A stretch of DNA of 9,719 nucleotides from Deltaproteobacteria bacterium (GTDB lineage Bacteria > Desulfobacterota > GWC2-55-46 > DRQE01): assembly GCA_030631875.1 (NCBI GenBank), contig DAOVKH010000047.1, forward strand, positions 1 to 9,719, read 5' to 3'. Every line of letters starts with the position of its first letter. Position 1 is the first letter of the stretch. The notes beneath the pieces were generated by a model that was not told the DNA's origin, made no database searches, and worked only from the letters and a program-made list of their open reading frames with translations. Below are positions 1 to 5,686 of the stretch, piece by piece. Both the position numbers and the translations under genes were made by a program.

Positions 1-191
1 AGCATCGCTCCGAGCAGCTTTTCATCGGTGCAGTCAAGGAGTGTCGAGTAGTGGGTCTTTGGGATTACGAGTAGGTGCGTCGGGGCTTGCGGGTGCAGGT
101 CTTCTATTACGATTATATCGTCGGTCTCTTCGACGATAGTCGAGGGAAGTTCCTTCTTTGCAATCTTACAGAATATGCAGTCGTTGGCCAT
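1..191 (-). CDS. HIT-family (histidine triad) nucleotide hydrolase, N-terminal part
   Basis: The first 63 residues are visible; the gene runs off the left edge, so the C-terminal HxHxH triad that defines catalysis is not seen. The N-terminus reads MANDCIFCKIAKKELPS, with a CxxC pair (C5, C8) and H47 in the segment HLLVIPKTHYSTL. In many bacterial HIT proteins these positions bind a structural zinc. The stretch DLHPQAPTHLLVIPK matches the HinT-like core strands around the nucleotide site. HinT-type proteins hydrolyse purine nucleoside phosphoramidates and related AMP conjugates in the cytoplasm; the exact substrate here is unknown. The ATG lies 4 nt after the hisIE stop codon, so the two genes are probably co-transcribed. 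I see no Shine-Dalgarno sequence in the 15 nt before the start, which suggests that translation depends on coupling to hisIE. The family call is firm; the physiological role is open. Confidence 0.9.
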   Translation of the reverse strand, partial: MANDCIFCKIAKKELPSTIVEETDDIIVIEDLHPQAPTHLLVIPKTHYSTLLDCTDEKLLGAM

Positions 192-195
192 AGTA

Positions 196-867
196 TTATT
201 TACGTGATGCCTTTTCGTCGTGGCCCGAAGTTCCGAAGCGGCGTTTAAGCTCCGAGTAAACTCGGCTGATAGAGATATCTTCCTTGCCTAATAGGACGAG
301 CGTGTGAAACCACAGGTCGCATAGTTCATTTACTACTTCGTTCGGACCTTCCTTCTTTGCGGCGTTGATAAGCTCGGCCGCCTCTTCGTGTATCTTAAGT
401 GCTATCTTATTTATGCCGCCCTGATATAGAGAGGCAACGTAGGACTCTTCGCTCGTAGCATTCTTACGTTCGATTATCGTTCTATAGAGGGTGTTCAGCA
501 CCTCTGCGTCGGCCTTTCCTTTAGAGGATTTATCCGATGATGTCGTATCTTCTACGAGAGGGTTAAAGAAGCACGTAGGTTGATTCGTATGGCAGGCCGG
601 GCCCGCTTGCTTTACCTTTACGAGCAGTGTGTCGCCGTCGCAGTCGTAGAGGAGTTCTCTCAGCTCTTGGATATTTCCTGAGGTCTTGCCCTTTTGCCAA
701 AGCTCTTGGCGCGAGCGGCTCCAGTAATGAACAAGCCCCGTTTCGATTGTTTTAGTGAGGGATTCTTCATTCATGTAGGCGAGCATGAGTACCGCGCCGG
801 TCTCAGAGTCCTGCGCTATGGCTGGCACTAACCCCTTGTCGTCGAATTTTATATTTGTTAAGTCCAT
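196..867 (-). CDS. hisIE: Bifunctional phosphoribosyl-AMP cyclohydrolase / phosphoribosyl-ATP pyrophosphatase (HisIE)
   Basis: A 223-residue fusion that performs steps 2 and 3 of histidine synthesis: PR-ATP is hydrolysed to PR-AMP, and then the adenine ring is opened to give ProFAR. The HisI domain spans about residues 1-105. It shows LMLAYMNEESL, the HYWSRSRQELWQKG segment, a DCDGD metal motif (D75, C76, D77, D79) and CHTNQPTCF with C92 and C99, the zinc and magnesium ligands of the family. A polar linker of about 20 residues (106-122) leads to the HisE domain at about 123-215. There, GGINKIALKIHEEAAEL and NELCDLWFHTLVLL carry the acidic MazG-like metal ligands (E161, E162, E165, E181, D184). 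C183 sits where alanine is common. AAGGA lies 5 nt before the ATG, a well-placed ribosome binding site. Unlike the other his genes here, it is separated from the gene before it (hisF) by 104 nt containing a possible promoter. Confidence 0.97.
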   Translation of the reverse strand: MDLTNIKFDDKGLVPAIAQDSETGAVLMLAYMNEESLTKTIETGLVHYWSRSRQELWQKGKTSGNIQELRELLYDCDGDTLLVKVKQAGPACHTNQPTCFFNPLVEDTTSSDKSSKGKADAEVLNTLYRTIIERKNATSEESYVASLYQGGINKIALKIHEEAAELINAAKKEGPNEVVNELCDLWFHTLVLLGKEDISISRVYSELKRRFGTSGHDEKASRK

Positions 868-899
868 TGGCGTCCTTCTTTCGATTCTTTGTATATTAG

Positions 900-928
900 A
901 TGCTATTATAAGTGTGGAGCCTTGTCAA
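900..928 (-). promoter_or_regulatory. Possible sigma70-type promoter in front of hisIE
   Basis: In the 104-nt gap between hisF and hisIE the minus strand carries a consensus -35 TTGACA (923-928). A weaker -10, TAGCAT (900-905), lies 17 nt away and has the T1, A2 and T6 positions. A consensus TATAAT is also present (905-910), but only 12 nt from the TTGACA, too close to pair with it. It would need another -35, and the hexamer at the right distance (ACCTCT) is poor. Either way, transcription would begin about 20-35 nt before the hisIE ATG, leaving a short leader with the AAGGA site. It may give hisIE and the HIT gene expression beyond read-through from the long operon. No convincing terminator follows hisF, so read-through is also likely. 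Confidence 0.45.
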
Positions 929-971
929 GAGGTGTAGATAAATACAGAGAAGAGTGCCGAGTCTTTTTTCT

Positions 972-1745
972 TTATGCGGGGGTATTTGGACGCATGGGGA
1001 TGCCTTCGCCCGTAAGGTACTCTTTGGCTTCTTTGATGGTGTGCTCTTTAAAGTGGAATATTGATGCCGCAAGTACGGCATCTGCCTTGCCTTCAATTAA
1101 GGCATCTCTTAGGTGAGTGAGGTTGCCGGCTCCGCCCGATGCTATTACCGGCACACTTACGGCCTCGCTCACGGCTCGCGTAAGAGCCAAGTCGTAGCCG
1201 TTCTTCTGCCCGTCTTCGTCCATGCTCGTAAGGAGTAATTCTCCGGCACCGAGCTTCGTTACTCTCCTTGCCCATTCTATTACGTCCAGTCCCGTCTCGG
1301 TTCTTCCGCCGTGGGTGAAGACCTCCCAACCTGCGCCATCTTTTTTCTTCTTTGCGTCTATGGCGACGACTATGCACTGGCTTCCGAACCTCTCGGAGGC
1401 TTCTCTTATGAAGTCAGGGTTATTTACAGCGGCCGTATTTATCGATACCTTATCAGCACCGGCGTGGAGCAGGGCGCGTATGTCGTCTATGGTATTGATA
1501 CCACCGCCTATGGTTAGCGGCATGAATATATTCGCGGCAGTTCTTTCTACTATATCTATGATGGTCTTTCGTTCTTCGTGCGAGGCGGTGATGTCTAAGA
1601 ATACAAGCTCGTCTGCGCCCTGAGCGTCGTAGGCCACGGCGGCTTCGACCGGGTCTCCCGCGTCGCGCAGTTCGACGAAGCTAACACCCTTTACGACACG
1701 TCCGTTCTTTACATCCAGACACGGTATGATGCGTTTCGTAAGCAT
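972..1745 (-). CDS. hisF: Imidazole glycerol phosphate synthase, cyclase subunit HisF
   Basis: A 257-residue TIM-barrel protein of normal length. Using ammonia channelled from HisH, it converts PRFAR to imidazole glycerol phosphate and AICAR; AICAR returns to purine synthesis. Both catalytic aspartates are in their standard places: D11 in PCLDVKNG and D130 in VVAIDAK. The phosphate-binding loops are also clear: IGGGI (residues 79-83) for one phosphate and ASGGAGN (202-208) for the other. DITAS (51-55) and TSMDEDG (173-179) are further family signatures. A lysine-rich loop KKKKDG (132-137) is coded by an A-rich run but keeps the frame. The ATG is separated from the hisA stop codon by a single base. 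The ribosome binding site lies inside the end of hisA (GGGAAGG, about 11 nt before the ATG), so the two genes are almost certainly translationally coupled. Expected partner: HisH, encoded two genes upstream. Confidence 0.98.
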   Translation of the reverse strand: MLTKRIIPCLDVKNGRVVKGVSFVELRDAGDPVEAAVAYDAQGADELVFLDITASHEERKTIIDIVERTAANIFMPLTIGGGINTIDDIRALLHAGADKVSINTAAVNNPDFIREASERFGSQCIVVAIDAKKKKDGAGWEVFTHGGRTETGLDVIEWARRVTKLGAGELLLTSMDEDGQKNGYDLALTRAVSEAVSVPVIASGGAGNLTHLRDALIEGKADAVLAASIFHFKEHTIKEAKEYLTGEGIPMRPNTPA

Positions 1746-1746
1746 T

Positions 1747-2466
1747 TTACTTTTTGCCTTCCCTTATGGCTTCTTCGATCGTGACGGATTTGGAGTAAAG
1801 AGCTTTACCTATAATAACGCCTTCTACTCCCGTTGCTTTGAGGTCGGTTATGTCAGATGCCTTGGCAACTCCGCCGGAGGCTATGACTGGGATATCTATC
1901 ATTGAGGTAAGCTTTGTATATGCTTCGAGGTTAGGGCCCGTCAGCATACCGTCGCGCGATATGTCGGTATAGATTATGGCGGCGACACCCATGCCCTGGA
2001 GTTTTTTTGCCAAGTCCACGGCCTTCATATCGGTTACTTCGACCCAGCCCTTTATGGCAACGAGCTCGTCCTTCGCGTCTATGCCAACGGCCACGCGTCC
2101 GGGGTATTTGTCGAGCACTGCCTTTAGGAACGCTTCGTCCTCGTATGCGGCCGTACCGATTATTATGCGTTTGACGTTCTTGATTGCGAGGTACTCATCG
2201 GCCGTAGCCATATTGCGTATGCCGCCACCAATTTGAACTGGTATGTTGATTGCATCGGTAATGGCACGGACGGTATTGATATTAACGGGGCGGCCTTCTA
2301 TGGCGGCGTCCAAGTCAACAAGGTGTACTATCTCGGCACCTCCCGCCTCCCACTCCTTTGCGACCTCTACGGGAGAGTCGTTGTATATCGTCTCTTCATC
2401 CATCTTGCCTTGCGTCAGGCGCACGCACTTGCCGTTCTTTATATCTATAGCAGGGAGTATTATCAT
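1747..2466 (-). CDS. hisA: ProFAR isomerase HisA
   Basis: A 239-residue TIM-barrel isomerase performing the Amadori rearrangement of ProFAR to PRFAR, the substrate of HisF/HisH. Catalytic aspartates are visible at D8 (LPAIDIKNGKCVRL) and D130 (AVGIDAKDE). The phosphate sites are QIGGGIRN (78-85) and ASGGVAK (196-202). W141 in KGWVEV and TDISRDGMLTGPN (167-179) are typical of HisA, and the latter distinguishes it from HisF (TSMDEDG). HisA and HisF are paralogous half-barrel duplications, and here they are neighbours. The start codon lies 3 nt after the hisH stop codon. The only purine-rich element before it, AAGGA, is 13 nt from the ATG, a long spacer, so ribosomes finishing hisH may supply much of the initiation. 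In some lineages HisA-like PriA also does the TrpF reaction; nothing seen here points to that. Confidence 0.97.
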   Translation of the reverse strand: MIILPAIDIKNGKCVRLTQGKMDEETIYNDSPVEVAKEWEAGGAEIVHLVDLDAAIEGRPVNINTVRAITDAINIPVQIGGGIRNMATADEYLAIKNVKRIIIGTAAYEDEAFLKAVLDKYPGRVAVGIDAKDELVAIKGWVEVTDMKAVDLAKKLQGMGVAAIIYTDISRDGMLTGPNLEAYTKLTSMIDIPVIASGGVAKASDITDLKATGVEGVIIGKALYSKSVTIEEAIREGKK

Positions 2467-2469
2467 GAT

Positions 2470-3093
2470 CTAATCTAAGTCCTTAAAGTTTTTTAGTAAT
2501 TTCAGTCCTACGTCTTGACTCTTCTCCGGGTGAAATTGGCAGGCCATGATGTTATCGCTTTCGATACTACTCGTAAAGTCTATACCATAGTCGGTAGTTG
2601 TGAGCGTTACCGCTTCATCTGTTGGTAGGGCGTAGTAGGAGTGTACGAAGTAAAAGAAGGAATCATCGTCAATATCTTTGAGTAATTGCGAGTCTTTCTT
2701 TTTTTTTATTGAGTTCCACCCCATGTGCGGTACTTTTAGTCCTTTGCCGGGGGTGGGTGTAAAGCCCTTGACACGACCTTTAATTATGCCGAGTCCCTTA
2801 AGGGTTTCCCCGAAGCCGTGTTCTTCGCTCTCTTCGAATAGGAGCTGAAGCCCAAGGCATATGCCGAGGAATGGTTTCCCCGAAGCCGTGGCCTTTAAGA
2901 TAGGGTCGATTAAGTCGTATGCCTCTAAGTTCTTCATGCACTCTTTGAACGCGCCGACACCTGGCAATACGATGTGGCTGGCGTTGGCTATGACCTTAGC
3001 CTCACGCGTAACGGTAGCTTCTGCGCCGATATGCTCAAAGGCCTTCTGAACGCTACGAAGGTTGCCCATATCATAGTCGATTATGGCTATCAT
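2470..3093 (-). CDS. hisH: Imidazole glycerol phosphate synthase, glutaminase subunit HisH
   Basis: A 207-residue class I (triad) glutamine amidotransferase. It releases ammonia from glutamine and passes it through the HisF barrel. The nucleophile is C79 in PFLGICLGLQLL, and the other triad members are H188 and E190 in CQFHPEKS. PGVGAF (44-49) supplies the oxyanion-hole strand, and VPHMGWN (121-127) is the conserved segment facing HisF. The start is MIAIIDYDMGNLRS, typical of the family. It begins 3 nt after the hisB stop codon; the best purine-rich element, AAGGG, is 13 nt before the ATG. Two oddities lie inside the gene. An exact 18-bp direct repeat covers 2803-2820 and 2873-2890, read in different frames. 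An A9 tract codes for residues 129-132 (IKKK) just after the HisF-facing segment. The reading frame is intact, so the gene appears functional. Confidence 0.97.
   Translation of the reverse strand: MIAIIDYDMGNLRSVQKAFEHIGAEATVTREAKVIANASHIVLPGVGAFKECMKNLEAYDLIDPILKATASGKPFLGICLGLQLLFEESEEHGFGETLKGLGIIKGRVKGFTPTPGKGLKVPHMGWNSIKKKKDSQLLKDIDDDSFFYFVHSYYALPTDEAVTLTTTDYGIDFTSSIESDNIMACQFHPEKSQDVGLKLLKNFKDLD
2698..2707 (-). other. A9-G homopolymer with in-frame A_AAA_AAG heptamer inside hisH
   Basis: On the coding strand nine A residues are followed by G, read as ATA AAA AAA AAG. This places a dnaX-type slippery heptamer (A AAA AAG) in the zero frame. A -1 slip would meet a TGA at 2669-2671 after nine codons, giving a product of roughly 140 residues without H188 and E190. 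Whether slippage happens cannot be judged from sequence; I did not find a strong downstream stem-loop or an upstream Shine-Dalgarno-like stimulator. Confidence 0.5.
2803..2890 (-). repeat. Exact 18-bp direct repeat inside hisH
   Basis: The 18-mer GGTTTCCCCGAAGCCGTG (plus strand) occurs at 2803-2820 and again at 2873-2890, 70 bp apart. Flanking bases differ on both sides. Because 70 is not a multiple of three, the copies are read in different frames: one encodes HGFGET (residues 92-97) and the other overlaps ATASGKP (residues 68-74). The second copy ends just before the codons of the C79 nucleophile loop. Its origin is unknown; chance, local duplication and gene conversion are all possible. 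Confidence 0.8.
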
Positions 3094-3096
3094 CTT

Positions 3097-3711
3097 TTAT
3101 ATCTTACCCTTGGTGGACATTACGCCCTTTATGCGGGGGTCTTTTTCAAATGCAACTCTAAGGGCTCGTCCGAGTGCCTTGTATATGGCCTCGACCGAGT
3201 GGTGTAGGTCTTCGCCGTAGTTGAGTGTTACGTGCAAATCCATCTCAGCGGTATTGGCAAGCGAGGTCATAAACTCACGCATAAGCCCCATGTCGAAGTC
3301 GCCTTTTCTTCCACGCTTGTTTACGCTTGCCGATTCTTTTGTCTTGTTGTATTTGAAGTAAGGTCTGCCGCCAATGTCGAGTGTGACGGAGGCCATGGCA
3401 TCCATCATAGGCACCTTCGAGCTACCGAACCTTCTTATGCCGGCCTTTGTGCCGAGTGCCTTCTTTATGGCCTCGCCAATGCAGAGACCGATGTCTTCGA
3501 CTGTGTGGTGAAAGTCTACATCAATGTCGCCCTTTGCCTTGAGCTTTAGATCCATTAGCCCGTGCTTTGTCATCGCCGATAGCATGTGGTCGAAGAAGGG
3601 GATACCGGTCTTGACCGAGCTTACGCCCTTACCGTCGAGTGTTAGCTCCAAGGTGATATTCGTCTCCGAGGTCTTTCTCGAAACCTTTGCTCTTCTGAGT
3701 CGCGTGGCCAT
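3097..3711 (-). CDS. hisB: Imidazoleglycerol-phosphate dehydratase HisB (monofunctional)
   Basis: A 204-residue manganese enzyme converting imidazole glycerol phosphate to imidazole acetol phosphate. The family signatures appear in order: GIPFFDHML (36-44), DFHHTVEDIG (66-75), SSKVPMMDAMA (97-107) and GEDLHHSVEAIYKAL (166-180). The paired histidines H68/H69 and H170/H171, with H42, E72 and E174, are the expected metal ligands; the two halves are the known internal repeat. It lacks the N-terminal HAD phosphatase domain found in the enterobacterial bifunctional HisB, so histidinol-phosphate phosphatase must come from another gene. It follows hisD by 11 nt and has the strongest ribosome binding site in the window, TAAGGAGG. 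The start MATRLRR is supported by that site. hisC, which lies between hisD and hisB in some related operons, is absent here. Confidence 0.98.
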   Translation of the reverse strand: MATRLRRAKVSRKTSETNITLELTLDGKGVSSVKTGIPFFDHMLSAMTKHGLMDLKLKAKGDIDVDFHHTVEDIGLCIGEAIKKALGTKAGIRRFGSSKVPMMDAMASVTLDIGGRPYFKYNKTKESASVNKRGRKGDFDMGLMREFMTSLANTAEMDLHVTLNYGEDLHHSVEAIYKALGRALRVAFEKDPRIKGVMSTKGKI

Positions 3712-3717
3712 GGTCTG

Positions 3718-3725
3718 CCTCCTTA
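3718..3725 (-). promoter_or_regulatory. Strong Shine-Dalgarno site for hisB overlapping the hisD stop codon
   Basis: The coding strand reads TAAGGAGG, ending 6 nt before the hisB ATG. Its first three bases are the TAA stop codon of hisD (3723-3725). It is the closest match to the anti-Shine-Dalgarno sequence among the starts in this window. A ribosome terminating on hisD would cover the hisB initiation site, so coupling is expected. Confidence 0.85.
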
Positions 3726-5015
3726 TTTCTTTTTAAGACGTTTGGTAATGCTCTTGGCGTGACCTTCTAAGCCTTCGATATTAGCGAAGCGTTCTATCTT
3801 TGGACCGAGCTTATTTATGGCATCCTCTGAAAATCCGATGATGCTCGTAAACTTTATAAAGTCGTAGACACCAAGCGGTGAAGAGAACCTTGCCGTGCCT
3901 CCGGTCGGTAGCGTGTGGTTCGGCCCTGCCATATAGTCGCCGACGGCCTCCGGTGTGTTCGCACCGAGGAATACGGCTCCTGCATTCTTTATCTTCTTAA
4001 GTAACTCCATAGGTTCTTTGACGCATAGCTCTAAGTGTTCAGGGGCGATGCGGTTGGAGAGTTTGATGGCTTCCGTCATATCTTTTGTCTTAAATATAAC
4101 GCCGAAGTTCTTTATTGACGACTCTGCTATCTTCGTGCGCTTGAGTTTCTTTAATTGCAGGGCGACTTCTTTCTTTACTTTGCTCGCAAGCGTGCAGGAG
4201 GGTGTTACAAGTATCGAAGAGGCCAGCTCGTCGTGCTCGGCCTGAGAGAGCAGGTCTGCGGCTATGAAGGCCGGGTCTGCAAATCTGTCGGCTACTATAA
4301 GTATCTCGCTCGGCCCTGCGATCATGTCTATATCGACCGTGCCGAAGACCTTCTTCTTTGCCATTGCGACGAATATATTTCCGGGGCCGACTATCTTATC
4401 GACCTTTGGCACACTCTTCGTTCCGCAAGCAAGGGCGGCTATAGCTTGCGCCCCACCTATGCGAAAGATCTTCTTTACGCCCGCCACTCGCGCGGCGGCC
4501 AAGACGTACGGGTTTATCGTTCCATTCTTTAAGGGCGGCGTTACCATGACGATTTCTTTTACACCCGCGACGCGAGCCGGGATGGCATTCATCAGTACGC
4601 TCGACGGATATACGGCCTTACCGCCGGGGACGTATATGCCTACGCGCTCCAAAGGGTTTACGAGTTGGCCGAGTGTTATGCCCGAAGCGTCGGTCTCGTG
4701 CCAAGACTTCTGCAACTGCTTTTCGTGAAAGTCTTTTATGCGCTCGGCAGATAATTCCAGCAGGGCGAGGTCTTTCTTTGATATCTTCTTTACGGCAGAA
4801 GTAATTTCAGCTTCACTCACACGGAGCTTGCCCTTTAGGTCCACTCCGTCAAACTTTAATGTGTATTCACTCAAGGCTCTGTCGCCACGCTCCTTGACGG
4901 TAGCGATTATCTCGTCAACGATAGCGTCTACGCCTGCTGAAGAAGCTTCATCGCGCGAGAGTATCTCATCGAGCGTTGCCTTGAACTTCTTATCTGTTGG
5001 CCTGAGTATCTTCAT
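3723..5015 (-). CDS. hisD: Histidinol dehydrogenase HisD
   Basis: A 430-residue zinc enzyme that oxidises histidinol to histidine in two NAD-dependent steps, the end of the pathway. The length is typical. The catalytic pair E326-H327 is in NRIAPEHLEL. Zinc ligands are Q258 and H261 (SQAEHDELASS), D360 (GDYMAGPNHTLPTGG) and H419 (LEGHA), at or within one position of the E. coli numbering. VGIYVPGGKAVYPSSVLMN (125-143) and DIDMIAGPSEILIVAD (228-243) are also strongly conserved family segments. The start overlaps the hisG stop codon as ATGA (5012-5015), a classic coupling arrangement with only a weak upstream AGAAG element. The C-terminal tail is lysine-rich (KRLKKK), and the stop codon forms part of the hisB ribosome binding site. 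Confidence 0.98.
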   Translation of the reverse strand: MKILRPTDKKFKATLDEILSRDEASSAGVDAIVDEIIATVKERGDRALSEYTLKFDGVDLKGKLRVSEAEITSAVKKISKKDLALLELSAERIKDFHEKQLQKSWHETDASGITLGQLVNPLERVGIYVPGGKAVYPSSVLMNAIPARVAGVKEIVMVTPPLKNGTINPYVLAAARVAGVKKIFRIGGAQAIAALACGTKSVPKVDKIVGPGNIFVAMAKKKVFGTVDIDMIAGPSEILIVADRFADPAFIAADLLSQAEHDELASSILVTPSCTLASKVKKEVALQLKKLKRTKIAESSIKNFGVIFKTKDMTEAIKLSNRIAPEHLELCVKEPMELLKKIKNAGAVFLGANTPEAVGDYMAGPNHTLPTGGTARFSSPLGVYDFIKFTSIIGFSEDAINKLGPKIERFANIEGLEGHAKSITKRLKKK

Positions 5016-5686
5016 TTCACTGCTTCTTTTACCGTCCCTCTTACTACCGAAGAGAGTCTCTTTATTAGATCACGAATCTCTGTGGACTTTGTCTTAAGGC
5101 TTGCCCGGTTGCATACGAGTCGTGAGCTTATCTCCATTATGGTATCTACCTCGACGAGTCCGTTCTTCTTTAAGGTCTCGCCGGTTTCGACCAAGTCTAC
5201 TATACGCTCCGATAGCCCTAAGAGCGGGGCGAGTTCTATAGACCCGTAGAGCTTTATCATGTCAACTTGAATTCCACGCTTGGAGAAGTATTCTTTGGTG
5301 ATTTTCTCAAACTTCGTAGCGACGGTTATGTGCGTCCACTTCGCAGGGTCGTCCTCGACGCTAACCTCTTTAGGCTCCGCTACGACCATTCGGCACTTGC
5401 CTATGCCAAGTTCAAGCGGTTCGTAGAGGTCTCTATCCTGCTCGACTAATACGTCCTTTCCTGCGACACCTATATCGGCCGCGCCGTGCTCGACGTATGT
5501 CGGTACGTCCTGGCCTCTGACTATCATGAAGCGAAGCGAGCCGTCGTTATTTTCGAATATGAGTTTCCGAGTATTGCCGAAGAGGTCCGGCACGTCGAAG
5601 CCCGCGGCCTCGAATAAGGCGACCGACTCCTTCATGATGCGCCCCTTAGGTAGGGCTATTGTAAGAACTTTTTTACTTGTTGTCAT
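5012..5686 (-). CDS. hisG: ATP phosphoribosyltransferase HisG, short form
   Basis: The 224-residue enzyme catalyses the committed first step of histidine synthesis, joining PRPP and ATP to give PR-ATP. The N-terminal lobe shows LTIALPKGRIMKES (8-21) and GQDVPTYVEHGAADIGVAGKD; the PRPP-binding loop is DLVETGETLKKNGL (164-177). It ends at about the point where the catalytic core ends. The C-terminal ACT-like regulatory domain of long HisG (about 290 residues) is missing. Known short HisG proteins work as hetero-octamers with HisZ, a histidyl-tRNA synthetase paralogue that also carries feedback control. No hisZ is in this window, so I infer that it lies elsewhere. The ATG is inside the end of murA (14-nt overlap) with only a weak GAGAG element before it, so translation is probably coupled to murA. 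Confidence 0.97.
   Translation of the reverse strand: MTTSKKVLTIALPKGRIMKESVALFEAAGFDVPDLFGNTRKLIFENNDGSLRFMIVRGQDVPTYVEHGAADIGVAGKDVLVEQDRDLYEPLELGIGKCRMVVAEPKEVSVEDDPAKWTHITVATKFEKITKEYFSKRGIQVDMIKLYGSIELAPLLGLSERIVDLVETGETLKKNGLVEVDTIMEISSRLVCNRASLKTKSTEIRDLIKRLSSVVRGTVKEAVK

Noticed and set aside
945..972. Possible terminator after hisF near an A/T-rich run
   Set aside because: The best hairpin has only four pairs (AAGA/TCTT) and the T-run lies on the plus strand, the wrong side for hisF.
1088..1104. Perfect 6-bp inverted repeat with 5-nt loop (TGCCTT/AAGGCA)
   Set aside because: It lies inside conserved hisF coding sequence, has no T-run, and 6-bp arms are expected by chance in this length.
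1318..1365. A-rich lysine run in hisF as a programmed frameshift site
   Set aside because: The run is interrupted by G residues and has at most six consecutive A; the frame and motifs continue normally.
1222..1623. 133-codon plus-strand frame opposite hisF
   Set aside because: Shadow of hisF; the hisF frame contains all catalytic motifs across the same bases.
4264..4728. 154-codon plus-strand frame opposite hisD
   Set aside because: Shadow of conserved hisD codons; Ala/Thr/Pro-rich with no domain signs.
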